The notes below the pieces were generated by a model. It was not told the DNA's origin and did not search any database. It saw only the letters and a program-made list of their open reading frames with translations. 64,000 nucleotides of DNA, taken from the NCBI RefSeq assembly GCF_947331465.1, contig NZ_CAMZOK010000002.1, forward strand, positions 682,001 to 746,000. The letters are read 5' to 3'. The stretch's first letter is position 1. Every line of letters begins with the position of its first letter. This DNA comes from Shimia sp. Alg240-R146 (GTDB lineage Bacteria; Pseudomonadota; Alphaproteobacteria; Rhodobacterales; Rhodobacteraceae). A program made the translations under genes and the position numbers. Below, one piece after another: positions 16,255-24,048 of this stretch.

Positions 16255-17034
16255 ATGACCAAACAGGACGCCGACAAAATCATTTTGCAGGCCCGTGGCT
16301 TGAGCAAACGCTATGGCGGCGTTGTCGCGCTTGAGGATGTGGATCTGGAATTACGGCAAGGCGAAGTGCTTGCGGTTGTTGGTGACAATGGCGCGGGTAA
16401 GTCGACGCTCATCAAAGCATTGACGGGTGCAATCGCAAAAACCGCGGGCCGCGTTGAGATTGACGGGCAGGAAGTCCACATCGACTCTCCGACGCAAGCA
16501 AAGGCGGTGGGTATCGAAACCGTTTACCAAGATCTTGCGCTTGTTGACGAGTTGTCGATCACCAAAAACATGTTTTTAGGGCGCGAGATCAAACGTAAAG
16601 ACGTCTTTGGTCGGCTGTTTGGGACGCTTGATTTCGCCAAAATGGACACCGAAATTCGCGCGCTTTTCCAAAAGCTCGACATCCGGATTGCCGACATTTA
16701 CCGCGAGGCAGAAGCCTTTTCCGGGGGACAACGCCAAGCGGTGGCGCTGGCCAAAACCGTGATGTTTGGCAAGCGCATCGCAATTTTGGATGAGCCGACC
16801 GCAGCACTTGGTGTGCGCGAAAGCAAGATGGCCATGGATCTGGTCAATTCTCTGAAAGATCATGGTTTGTCCGTGATCATGATCACCCACAACATGCAGC
16901 ATGTGATGAACTATTGCGATCGCGTCATGGTGCTGCGCCTAGGCCGTCTTGCGGCGGTGCGCGACGTCAAGGATGTCGATGGGGACACGCTTGTGGGCCT
17001 GATCACCGGCACCGTTGAAGACAAGGCCGCATGA
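16255..17034 (+). CDS. Sugar ABC transporter ATP-binding protein (FrcA/RbsA-like, single domain)
   Basis: A 259-residue ATPase with one nucleotide-binding domain, as in FrcA, rather than the tandem RbsA form. Walker A is GDNGAGKSTLIKALTG, the signature is AFSGGQRQAVALAKTVMF, Walker B is RIAILDEPTAALGV, and the switch region is ITHNMQHVM. The carbohydrate-uptake subfamily is indicated by AILDEPTAALGVRES. ATG 16255 follows a GGGGAGGG at 16243-16250. An open frame extends farther upstream to 16153 but with non-coding-like content. Its partners follow in the order ATPase, permease, binding protein. Confidence 0.92.
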   Translation: MTKQDADKIILQARGLSKRYGGVVALEDVDLELRQGEVLAVVGDNGAGKSTLIKALTGAIAKTAGRVEIDGQEVHIDSPTQAKAVGIETVYQDLALVDELSITKNMFLGREIKRKDVFGRLFGTLDFAKMDTEIRALFQKLDIRIADIYREAEAFSGGQRQAVALAKTVMFGKRIAILDEPTAALGVRESKMAMDLVNSLKDHGLSVIMITHNMQHVMNYCDRVMVLRLGRLAAVRDVKDVDGDTLVGLITGTVEDKAA

Positions 17035-17035
17035 G

Positions 17036-18028
17036 ATGACTGACATGACACAATCGTCCTCGACACAAATTTCTACACCTTCGGCGACAAGCTCGAGCTT
17101 TGACATTCTGCGGCACCAGTTTCTGCAGATCTGGCAAGTTCTGGCGGCTTTGGTGTTGATTTACCTGACATTTTTTGTGCTTTCGGAACCTTTCCGAAGC
17201 TTGGACACGTTGCTTTCGATCTTTGGGCAAGCTTCCATTCTGGCCATTCTGGCGTGCGGCACGACCGTTGTTCTTATCTCGGGTGGGCTGGATCTTTCCG
17301 TGGGATCAATCTTTGCCGTTGTCGGTGTGATCGTCGGGATTGCATTGGCAGAATACCAGCTGCCGGTCATTGTGGCGGTTGTGATCGGCTTGGCCGCCGG
17401 TGCGTTCATGGGCGCTTTAAACGGCACCATTCAGGTGTTCACGAAAGTGCCTGCCTTTATCGTCACGCTTGGCGGATTGACGGCCTATAAAGGGATCGCA
17501 GAGATCCTTGCCAGTGGGCGAGATCTGTCGCGGTTCCCCGAGAGTTTTCAGATGTTGGGATCGGGGTATCTGGTGCCGATGACCATTATGTTCGCAGTGG
17601 CGCTTGTGACAGGTCTTTTTCTGACCAAGACGCAACTGGGCAACCATGCTTTTGCGGTCGGTGGCAACGAGGAAGTGGCGCGTCTGTCTGGCGTGAACGT
17701 GCGCAAGAGCCGCATTTATTATTACATGATTGGCGGCCTTTTGGCGGCGACTGCGGCCATCCTTGAGGTGTCCAAACTCAACTTTGCCATGCCAGCGCGG
17801 GGACAAAGCTATGAGCTTTTTGCCATCGCGGCTGTTGTGATTGGTGGCACCAGTTTGTTTGGCGGCCGCGGTGGCGTGGGAAAGACGCTGATCGGCATGC
17901 TGATCATGCAAACCATCATCGTCGGCCTGTCCTATTTGGGCGTGGGCACATCGGTGCAACGCATCGCAATCGGCATCATCATTATCCTGGCTGTATATTG
18001 GGACGTCTGGCGACGACCGACCCGCTAA
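17036..18028 (+). CDS. Sugar ABC transporter permease (RbsC/FrcC-like)
   Basis: A 330-residue membrane protein of the RbsC type. It has a Ser/Thr-rich cytosolic N terminus and then 8-10 hydrophobic segments. LISGGLDLSVGSIFAVVGV and KVPAFIVTLGGLTAYKGIA are hallmark stretches, as is GNEEVARLSGVNVRKSRIY, the cytosolic loop docking to the ATPase. ATG 17036 lies 2 nt after the ATPase stop with AAGG upstream inside that gene; ATG 17045 is the alternative. Confidence 0.92.
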   Translation: MTDMTQSSSTQISTPSATSSSFDILRHQFLQIWQVLAALVLIYLTFFVLSEPFRSLDTLLSIFGQASILAILACGTTVVLISGGLDLSVGSIFAVVGVIVGIALAEYQLPVIVAVVIGLAAGAFMGALNGTIQVFTKVPAFIVTLGGLTAYKGIAEILASGRDLSRFPESFQMLGSGYLVPMTIMFAVALVTGLFLTKTQLGNHAFAVGGNEEVARLSGVNVRKSRIYYYMIGGLLAATAAILEVSKLNFAMPARGQSYELFAIAAVVIGGTSLFGGRGGVGKTLIGMLIMQTIIVGLSYLGVGTSVQRIAIGIIIILAVYWDVWRRPTR

Positions 18029-18128
18029 GCCGCTGAATTCAAGAAATTCTGATGGGTGTGGAGGAACGCTCACAGGACAAGTCCGGCCCAAGTCCGGGCA
18101 TCTATTACCCAAAGGGAGGAGAAAGAAA

Positions 18129-19034
18129 ATGACAGCTTTTAAAACGATGGCAGCCACGGTTGCCCTCAGCGTGTCGATGGCGGGAGCCGCGTTTGCCGCG
18201 GATTTGCGCATCGCTTACACTGGGTATTCCACAGACAACACGTTCTGGATCGGTGTGGCCAAGGCCGCTGCGGCGCAAGCGGATGAAATGGGTGTTGAAT
18301 TGCTTGATCTGACGGCATCGTCGCCGGATGCCGCCGCACAGAAAGACGCAGTGGACCGTGCCATCAACATGGGCGTCGACGGCATCATCATTGGTTCTGT
18401 AGACAACCGCGCGTTTGACGCGTCTTTGGACAATGCCAAGCGCAAAGGCATACCCGTTGTCGCGGTCGACACCGGAATTGAGCACGATCACGTGGCGAGC
18501 CTTGTGCAAACTGACAACCTCGCGGCCGCGTCGATTGCGGGTGGCTATATCGTTGACCAATTGGACGCAGGTACCGTGCTTATTCTTGGAGGCAGCGCAG
18601 GGCACCAGACAGGCAACGCGCGTCGGGATGGCGTGAAAAACGCAGCCGAGGCTGCAGGTCACGAGGTGATTTTCCAGATCTGTGATTGGCAGGACGCCTG
18701 CGCCTATGAAACAACCGTCAACTTCCTGCAGTCAAACTCGGACATCAAAGCGATCTTTTCCGCGTGGGATCCGGGTGCGTTGGCTGCGGTGTCGGCTGCC
18801 AGCGAATTGGGGAAACTGGACGATCTCGTGATCGTGGGTTTTGACGGCAACCCAGCCAATCTGGTGTCCATCGAAGCGGGTGAACAGGCCGCAACGATCA
18901 AGCAGGACAACACCCGTATGGGCGTTGAGGCGGTGTCCAACCTTATCGGCCTGATAAAGGGCGAAGAGGTGGCAGCATTCACTCCGATCGACGGTATTTT
19001 GATCACATCAGACAACGTGGCGGACTTTAAGTAA
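18129..19034 (+). CDS. Periplasmic sugar-binding protein (RbsB-like)
   Basis: A 301-residue periplasmic-binding-protein-like fold I protein. The signal peptide ends MAGAAFAADL. The mature start DLRIAYTGYSTDNTFWIGVA gives the ligand-facing Phe/Trp loop. DGIIIGSVDNRAFDASLDNA, VVAVDTGI and NARRDGVKNAAEAAG are also typical, and FDGNPANLVSIEAGEQAATI is the late hinge region. The context suggests a deoxysugar or aldose ligand. A GC-rich hairpin follows the gene. Confidence 0.92.
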   Translation: MTAFKTMAATVALSVSMAGAAFAADLRIAYTGYSTDNTFWIGVAKAAAAQADEMGVELLDLTASSPDAAAQKDAVDRAINMGVDGIIIGSVDNRAFDASLDNAKRKGIPVVAVDTGIEHDHVASLVQTDNLAAASIAGGYIVDQLDAGTVLILGGSAGHQTGNARRDGVKNAAEAAGHEVIFQICDWQDACAYETTVNFLQSNSDIKAIFSAWDPGALAAVSAASELGKLDDLVIVGFDGNPANLVSIEAGEQAATIKQDNTRMGVEAVSNLIGLIKGEEVAAFTPIDGILITSDNVADFK

Positions 19035-19049
19035 CGCCATTTGACCAAC

Positions 19050-19074
19050 GGCTGCCCGTCTGATACGGGCGGCC
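19050..19074 (+). other. Intercistronic hairpin after the sugar-binding-protein gene
   Basis: GGCTGCCCGT (19050-19059) pairs with ACGGGCGGCC (19065-19074), a 10-bp stem with one G-T pair and a 5-nt loop, 15 nt after the stop. There is no T run; read-through into the dehydrogenase genes is expected. Confidence 0.7.
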
Positions 19075-19112
19075 GCCCCCCCAAGTTTCACATCCAAGGA
19101 CACACCCGTTTT

Positions 19113-20147
19113 ATGCAAGCTTTGGCAATCACATCCATTGGCGAGACCGCCTTTCAAACGGTTGAAACACCAAGGCCGGGTGCAGGGGATGTGTTGATTG
19201 ACGTGGGCTGTGTCGGCTTGTGTGGAAGTGACCTCAATACCTTCAAGGGGCTGAACCCGCTGGCGACGTTGCCACGCATTCCCGGCCATGAAATTGGTGG
19301 TACGATCTTGGATGTCGGGCCGGATGTGCCATCGACATTCAGACGCGGCACACGGGCTGTCGTGGTGCCTTATACCGCGTGCGGACAGTGCGCTGCTTGT
19401 AAAAACGGCCGCCCCAACGCGTGCAAACACAACCAAACACTTGGCGTGCAGCGCCATGGCGGTATGGCGGACCGGCTGGTGGTGCCGCATACGCATCTTA
19501 TTCTCAATGACCACCTTTCTTTGCGGGAACTGGCTTTGGTCGAACCTTTGTCCGTTGGCTTTCACGCGGTGACGCGCGGCTCTGTGGCTGCGGGAGACGC
19601 TGTTGTGGTGCTTGGCGCAGGCATGATTGGTCTGGGCGCCATTTTGGGTGCTCTGGCAAAAGGCGCACATGTGATTGTGGTCGAGATCAGCGAAAACAAA
19701 CGCGAAATGCTCAAGGCGCTGGGGGTTCGCGACGTTGTAAACCCGACCACCGAGAACTTGCCTGACCGTGTGGCTGAGCTGACCGACGGGCACGGAGCCG
19801 ACGTGGTGATCGAAGCGGTTGGGCTGCCGGAAACCTTTCGCTCCGCCGTCGACTTGGCATGTTTTTCAGGACGTATCGTGTATGTCGGCTACGCCAAATC
19901 CGAAGTCAGCTACAACACCGCGATTTTTAACCTGAAAGAGTTGGACATCATGGGGTCTCGCAATGCCACACGCGCTGATTTTGAGGCCGTCATTGCGTTT
20001 CTGGAAACCCAACCGACCCTTGCGGAGCATTTGATCTCGCGGGTTTTTCCTTGGGCGGAAGCGGACCAAGCCTTTGGCTATTGGGACGCAAACCGCCAAA
20101 ACACATTCAAAGTCATGATCGATATGCAGGACCAACCACATGCCTAA
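19113..20147 (+). CDS. Zinc-dependent MDR-family dehydrogenase
   Basis: A 344-residue medium-chain dehydrogenase. The catalytic zinc site is GLCGSDLNTFKG plus PGHEIGG. The structural zinc cluster is CGQCAACKNGRPNACKH (four Cys, about residues 90-110). The NAD-binding loop is VVLGAGMIGLGAILGALA with an acidic VVEIS after the second strand, favouring NAD. The family includes sorbitol, L-threonine and L-galactonate dehydrogenases. In this cluster it probably oxidises a sugar-acid intermediate; the exact step is open. It overlaps the SDR gene by 8 nt. Confidence 0.88.
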   Translation: MQALAITSIGETAFQTVETPRPGAGDVLIDVGCVGLCGSDLNTFKGLNPLATLPRIPGHEIGGTILDVGPDVPSTFRRGTRAVVVPYTACGQCAACKNGRPNACKHNQTLGVQRHGGMADRLVVPHTHLILNDHLSLRELALVEPLSVGFHAVTRGSVAAGDAVVVLGAGMIGLGAILGALAKGAHVIVVEISENKREMLKALGVRDVVNPTTENLPDRVAELTDGHGADVVIEAVGLPETFRSAVDLACFSGRIVYVGYAKSEVSYNTAIFNLKELDIMGSRNATRADFEAVIAFLETQPTLAEHLISRVFPWAEADQAFGYWDANRQNTFKVMIDMQDQPHA

Positions 20148-20919
20148 CAACGCGGCGCTTGCGCAACAATACGGACTAACGGGACAGACTGCGCTGGTCA
20201 CCGGAGGCGGCACAGGGCTTGGAAAGGCCATTGCAACCAGTCTGGCGCAAAGTGGAGCGCAGGTGGTGATTGCGGGCCGTCGAGAGGATGTCTTGCAAGC
20301 GGCATGCGAAGAGATTGGGCATGGCACGACGTATTGCGTGTTGGATCTTTCGGACGTGGCGCAACTGGCGGAAAAGGCGGATCAGTTGCATGGGAAATCT
20401 GGGGCTTTTGATATCCTTGTGAACAACGCCGGCAACACGGTGAAAAAGGCTTTCTTGGACTCCACTCTAAAGGATTTCGACGGTGTTTTTGATGTCCACG
20501 TGCGAGGTGCGCTGGAATTGAGCCGCTATGTTATGGCGCGTATGTCTGAGGCGGGGAAAGACGGCTCTGTGCTCTTTATCTCTTCGATGACAGCCTACAT
20601 CGGGCAGCCGAATGTGCACGGCTATACAATTGCAAAGACGGCCATCAATGGCGTCGTTCGAGCGCTTTCGGCGGAGTTCGCGCAAGCCGGCATTCGGGTG
20701 AATGGTGTGGCGCCTGGGTGGATCGACACGGATGTGTTTCGCACTGCGACCAAAGGTGACCCCGAGCGCAAAGCCAAGATTATGGGGCGCATCCCGATGG
20801 GCAAATTGGGCACGCCGGAGGACATTGGCTGGACCTGTGCCTTTCTGTGTGCGTCATCCGCAAAATACATCACCGGCCAGGTCATTTTGGTCGATGGTGG
20901 CGGGGCGACAGGTTTTTGA
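20140..20919 (+). CDS. Short-chain dehydrogenase/reductase (gluconate 5-dehydrogenase-like)
   Basis: A 259-residue classical SDR. The TGxxxGxG loop is VTGGGTGLGKAIATSLAQ, followed by IAGRRED. The NNAG motif is ILVNNAGNTVKK. The catalytic Ser and Tyr-x-x-x-Lys are in FISSMTAYIGQPNVHGYTIA and the Lys that follows. A likely role is oxidation of 2-keto-3-deoxy-L-fuconate to the 2,4-diketo acid, by analogy with known non-phosphorylating L-fucose and L-rhamnose routes (inference). Confidence 0.88.
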   Translation: MPNNAALAQQYGLTGQTALVTGGGTGLGKAIATSLAQSGAQVVIAGRREDVLQAACEEIGHGTTYCVLDLSDVAQLAEKADQLHGKSGAFDILVNNAGNTVKKAFLDSTLKDFDGVFDVHVRGALELSRYVMARMSEAGKDGSVLFISSMTAYIGQPNVHGYTIAKTAINGVVRALSAEFAQAGIRVNGVAPGWIDTDVFRTATKGDPERKAKIMGRIPMGKLGTPEDIGWTCAFLCASSAKYITGQVILVDGGGATGF

Positions 20920-20929
20920 GGAGAGCAAC

Positions 20930-21601
20930 ATGACCGACAAAGAGCTTTTTGCACTTGTGAAGGACAAGCTGTTCACCGCCGTGTTGGGTGACGCTTTAGA
21001 TGCGCTTGGATATCGAAAGCAATTCTTGCCGCAACCGATCAAACCGTTGGTAGCTGGTACAAAACTGGTGGGGCGTGCGATGACAGTTCTGGAAGCAGAC
21101 TACGCCGAAGGTGAGGGCAAAGGACCACTTGCGGACCACCCGTTCGGGATCATGTTTGAAGCCTTGGACAGTTTGCAGGAAGACGAGATTTACATCGCCT
21201 CAGGATCATCGTTCTCCTTTGCACTTTGGGGCGGTCTTATGTCGACACGGGCACAGCATTTGAAATCCGCTGGCGCCGTGTTGGACGGGTATGTCCGAGA
21301 CACTGATGAAATTCGCCAACTTGAATTTCCCGTTTTCTCGCGCGGGTCTTTCGCACAGGATCAGGGCGTACGTGGCAAAGTGATCGACTATCGTGTGCCA
21401 ATCGACGTCGAAGGGGTGCGCGTCAGTAGCGGGGATCTGATTTTTGCTGACGATGAAGGGGTTTTGATCGTTCCCCAAGAGGCGGAAAGAGAGGCGGTCC
21501 AGAACGCGCTGGAGAAAGCCAGCACCGAAAATCAAGTGGCCAAGGCCATTCGTGCAGGCATGTCATCACAAGAAGCTTTTGCAACTTTTGGCGTTATGTA
21601 A
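20930..21601 (+). CDS. RraA-like family protein, possible keto-acid aldolase
   Basis: A 223-residue member of the RraA/HMG-aldolase fold. It has the AVLGDALDALGYRK start, VGRAMTVLEADYAEG, LWGGLMSTRAQHLKSAGAV (the GGL...A..G core) and LDGYVRDTDEIRQLEFPVFS with the metal-binding Arg-Asp pair. Family members are class II pyruvate aldolases for 4-hydroxy-2-oxo acids, while E. coli RraA itself regulates RNase E. Inside a sugar-acid cluster, an aldolase that splits a 2-oxo acid to pyruvate is more likely. The frame extends upstream to 20702, but ATG 20930 with GAGGAGAG before it is the start. Confidence 0.85.
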   Translation: MTDKELFALVKDKLFTAVLGDALDALGYRKQFLPQPIKPLVAGTKLVGRAMTVLEADYAEGEGKGPLADHPFGIMFEALDSLQEDEIYIASGSSFSFALWGGLMSTRAQHLKSAGAVLDGYVRDTDEIRQLEFPVFSRGSFAQDQGVRGKVIDYRVPIDVEGVRVSSGDLIFADDEGVLIVPQEAEREAVQNALEKASTENQVAKAIRAGMSSQEAFATFGVM

Positions 21602-21640
21602 AACACTTAGAGCGAGTTTGTTAGGTCGGTAGAACGCATA

Positions 21641-22543
21641 ATGTCACGAGACAATTCCACATATAAAGATAGCCTCAATCGCAGCCTCGATTATGTCGCT
21701 GAGCTGCGTATCGACGACACGTTGCCGTCTGAAGTTGATCTGACCCAACGCCTTGGCATCAGCCGCACAACTGTGCGGGCTGTTTTGACTCATTTGAACG
21801 AGATTGGCGTCATCAATTGGTCGGGCCGCGCCAAAACGGTTCTCAGAAAACCCAAGGCGTCAGACTACTATGCCAAAGAGGAAACGCTTTCGACAAGCGA
21901 ACGTGTCGAGACGCAGTTCATGGAGTTCATTCTTGGCGGAGATTTGAAGCCCGGCGCGATCCTGCATGAAAGCGAAATGGTGCGGGCTTTTGGCGCAAGC
22001 ACATCGGTATTGCGGGAGTGCCTAATCAAGTTTTCACGCTTTGGGCTGATCGAAAAAGAACCAAACAGACATTGGGTGCTGCGCGGGTTCACTCGCGAAT
22101 TCGCCATCGAGTTGTTCGATGTCCGAGAGATGTTTGAATTGAGGGCGTTTCAGACGTTGCTGGATCAAGGCTCTGACAGTTCCGGTTTCGCGCGTTTGGT
22201 CGACTTGAGCGGGCCGCACGAGGAAATCATCGCCAATATTGATGCGGAATACCTTAGCTTTCCAAGGTTGGATGAGCAGTTCCACCGTGCTTTGACCGAC
22301 GGGCTTGGCAATCGGTTTGTCGATGACTTTTATGAATTGGTTTCAGTGATCTTTCACTATCACTATCGATGGAACAAACGAGATGAGCGCGAGCGCAACC
22401 ACATTGCCGCGCAGCAGCACCTTGATGTGATCCATGCGGTGCAAGCGGGTGACAAGTCCAAGGCTATGGCGTTGTTCCAAAACCACTTGAACGCCGCAAG
22501 AACCACCTTGTTGAACTCGGTGACGTGGGACAATGAGCCATGA
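21641..22543 (+). CDS. GntR-family regulator with tandem winged helices and FCD domain
   Basis: A 300-residue regulator. Residues about 27-65 read as a first GntR winged helix (LPSEVDLTQRLGISRTTVRA). Residues about 85-150 are a second, standard FadR-type one (LKPGAILHESEMVRAFGAST, then SVLRECLIKFSRFGLIEKE). An all-helical FCD ligand domain follows from about 155 (FDVREMFELRAF), with the His-rich positions FHRAL, HLDVIHAV and NHLNAAR that usually bind a metal. FCD regulators sense sugar acids and other carboxylates. It lies within the operon it probably controls; its last 4 nt overlap the next start. Confidence 0.87.
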   Translation: MSRDNSTYKDSLNRSLDYVAELRIDDTLPSEVDLTQRLGISRTTVRAVLTHLNEIGVINWSGRAKTVLRKPKASDYYAKEETLSTSERVETQFMEFILGGDLKPGAILHESEMVRAFGASTSVLRECLIKFSRFGLIEKEPNRHWVLRGFTREFAIELFDVREMFELRAFQTLLDQGSDSSGFARLVDLSGPHEEIIANIDAEYLSFPRLDEQFHRALTDGLGNRFVDDFYELVSVIFHYHYRWNKRDERERNHIAAQQHLDVIHAVQAGDKSKAMALFQNHLNAARTTLLNSVTWDNEP

Positions 22544-22839
22544 CCGATGCATTGCAGACTGATCCACGCCTTTTGGTTCTCGCGCAGGGCGACAATATCG
22601 CCGTTCTCAAAGCGACAATCAAAGCCGGTGAAGACATTCTGATCGCAGGAAATGAGGTTCATGTGGGCAGCACGCTTGGGCTTGGGCACAAGCTTGCGGT
22701 CGTTGCGATCCAAGGTGGGGACGATGTCGTTAAATACGGCTTTCCAATTGGGTTTGCGGTCGCGGATATCCCGCTGGGCGCGCATGTGCATGTGCACAAT
22801 CTGGCCAGCAGATACACAACCGTTGAGATCATGGAGTAG
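22540..22839 (+). CDS. UxaA-family dehydratase, small SAF-domain subunit
   Basis: A 99-residue protein equal to the N-terminal SAF domain of altronate dehydratase. It has the pattern DNIAVLKATIKAGEDILIAG, HVGSTLGLGHKLAVVAI and DDVVKYGFPIGFAVADIPLG, ending HVHVHNLASRYT. In E. coli UxaA this is fused to the catalytic part; here it is a separate gene with an ATGA overlap to the regulator and 3 nt before the large subunit. The pair should dehydrate a sugar acid to its 2-keto-3-deoxy form. Confidence 0.88.
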   Translation: MTDALQTDPRLLVLAQGDNIAVLKATIKAGEDILIAGNEVHVGSTLGLGHKLAVVAIQGGDDVVKYGFPIGFAVADIPLGAHVHVHNLASRYTTVEIME

Positions 22840-22842
22840 CAC

Positions 22843-24039
22843 ATGCCCGAAATGATGGCCTGGCCCAGGCAAGATGGGCGCAAAGGAATTCGCAACGTTG
22901 TGTTGGTCGCATATTTAGTGGAATGCGCCCACCATGTCTGCAAACAGATTGCCCGTCCTTTTGATGAGAGCGACGTTCAGGTCATTGGCTTTTCCGGATG
23001 TTTTCCTTCCGAATATGGCCAAGACATGATGACGGCATTGTGCACGCATCCCAATGTTGGCGCGGTGCAGCTGGTGTCTTTGGGCTGCGAGAATTTCAAG
23101 AAGTCCCAATTGGCCGAAAGCGTGCGCGCGTCTGGGCGGCCGGTGAATGTGGTGACAATTCAAGAAGCAGGCGGCACGGCAGCTGCGGTTGAAGCAGGGC
23201 GGGCTTGGGTGGCGCAAACCCGTGCCGAGCTACAAAACCTGCCCATGGTGGCGATGCAGCCCTCGGAATTGGTGATTGGCACGATCTGTGGCGGGTCTGA
23301 TGCAACATCAGGCATCACTGGAAATCCGGCCGCCGGGGTCGCCTTCGATCGGTTGGTGTCAGAAGGGGCCACCTGTATCTTTGAGGAGACCGGCGAGCTG
23401 ATCGGGTGCGAACATGTTATGGCCGAGCGCGCCGCCACGGATGCGCTTCGGCCAGCGATTGTCGATACCGTTGCCAAAGCTGCGCGATACTACGCGGATA
23501 TGGGGTATGGGTCTTTTTCCAACGGAAACGCGACGGGTGGGTTGTCCACCATCGAGGAAAAATCGCTTGGCGCCTATGCAAAGTCCGGACAAAGCCAGAT
23601 CTGCGGTATTTTGCGACCCGCGCAGCGGCCTGCGACAGGTGGGCTATATCTGCTGGATGTGGTGCCTGATGGGCCGCCAAAACACGGCTTTCCGAATATC
23701 AATGACAATGCAGAGATCATCGAGCTGATCTCTTGTGGTGCGCATGCTGTGATCTTTGTCACAGGGCGCGGATCCGTCGTAGGATCTGCCATATCGCCTG
23801 TCCTCAAGGTTTGCGCCAATCCGGAAACCTTTACCCATATGTCAGGAGACATGGATGTGAACGCCGGGCGGATCTTGGATGGTGGTGGGCAGCTGCATGA
23901 TGTGGGTACCGAAATCTATGAAAAGCTTGTTGCTTTGGGCGCGGGCGCTCGCACAGCCAGCGAGGCTTTGGGGCATGTAGAGTTCGTTTTGACCTATAAG
24001 TCCCAATCGCCTTCAAACCCCGCATGTTACCCAAATTAG
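22843..24039 (+). CDS. UxaA-family dehydratase, large catalytic subunit
   Basis: A 398-residue altronate/galactarate-dehydratase C-terminal domain. Typical stretches are GIRNVVLVAYLVECAHHVC, HPNVGAVQLVSLGCE, VIGTICGGSDATSGITGNPA, FEETGELIGCEH and GLYLLDVVPDGPPKHGF. The Cys residues in SLGCE, TICGG and ELIGCEH fit metal-cluster ligands. Known substrates of the family include D-altronate, galactarate and, for some split members, L-fuconate. No enolase-type dehydratase is nearby, so this should carry the dehydration step of the cluster (inference). Confidence 0.88.
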   Translation: MPEMMAWPRQDGRKGIRNVVLVAYLVECAHHVCKQIARPFDESDVQVIGFSGCFPSEYGQDMMTALCTHPNVGAVQLVSLGCENFKKSQLAESVRASGRPVNVVTIQEAGGTAAAVEAGRAWVAQTRAELQNLPMVAMQPSELVIGTICGGSDATSGITGNPAAGVAFDRLVSEGATCIFEETGELIGCEHVMAERAATDALRPAIVDTVAKAARYYADMGYGSFSNGNATGGLSTIEEKSLGAYAKSGQSQICGILRPAQRPATGGLYLLDVVPDGPPKHGFPNINDNAEIIELISCGAHAVIFVTGRGSVVGSAISPVLKVCANPETFTHMSGDMDVNAGRILDGGGQLHDVGTEIYEKLVALGAGARTASEALGHVEFVLTYKSQSPSNPACYPN

Positions 24040-24048
24040 AGGCTAGTG

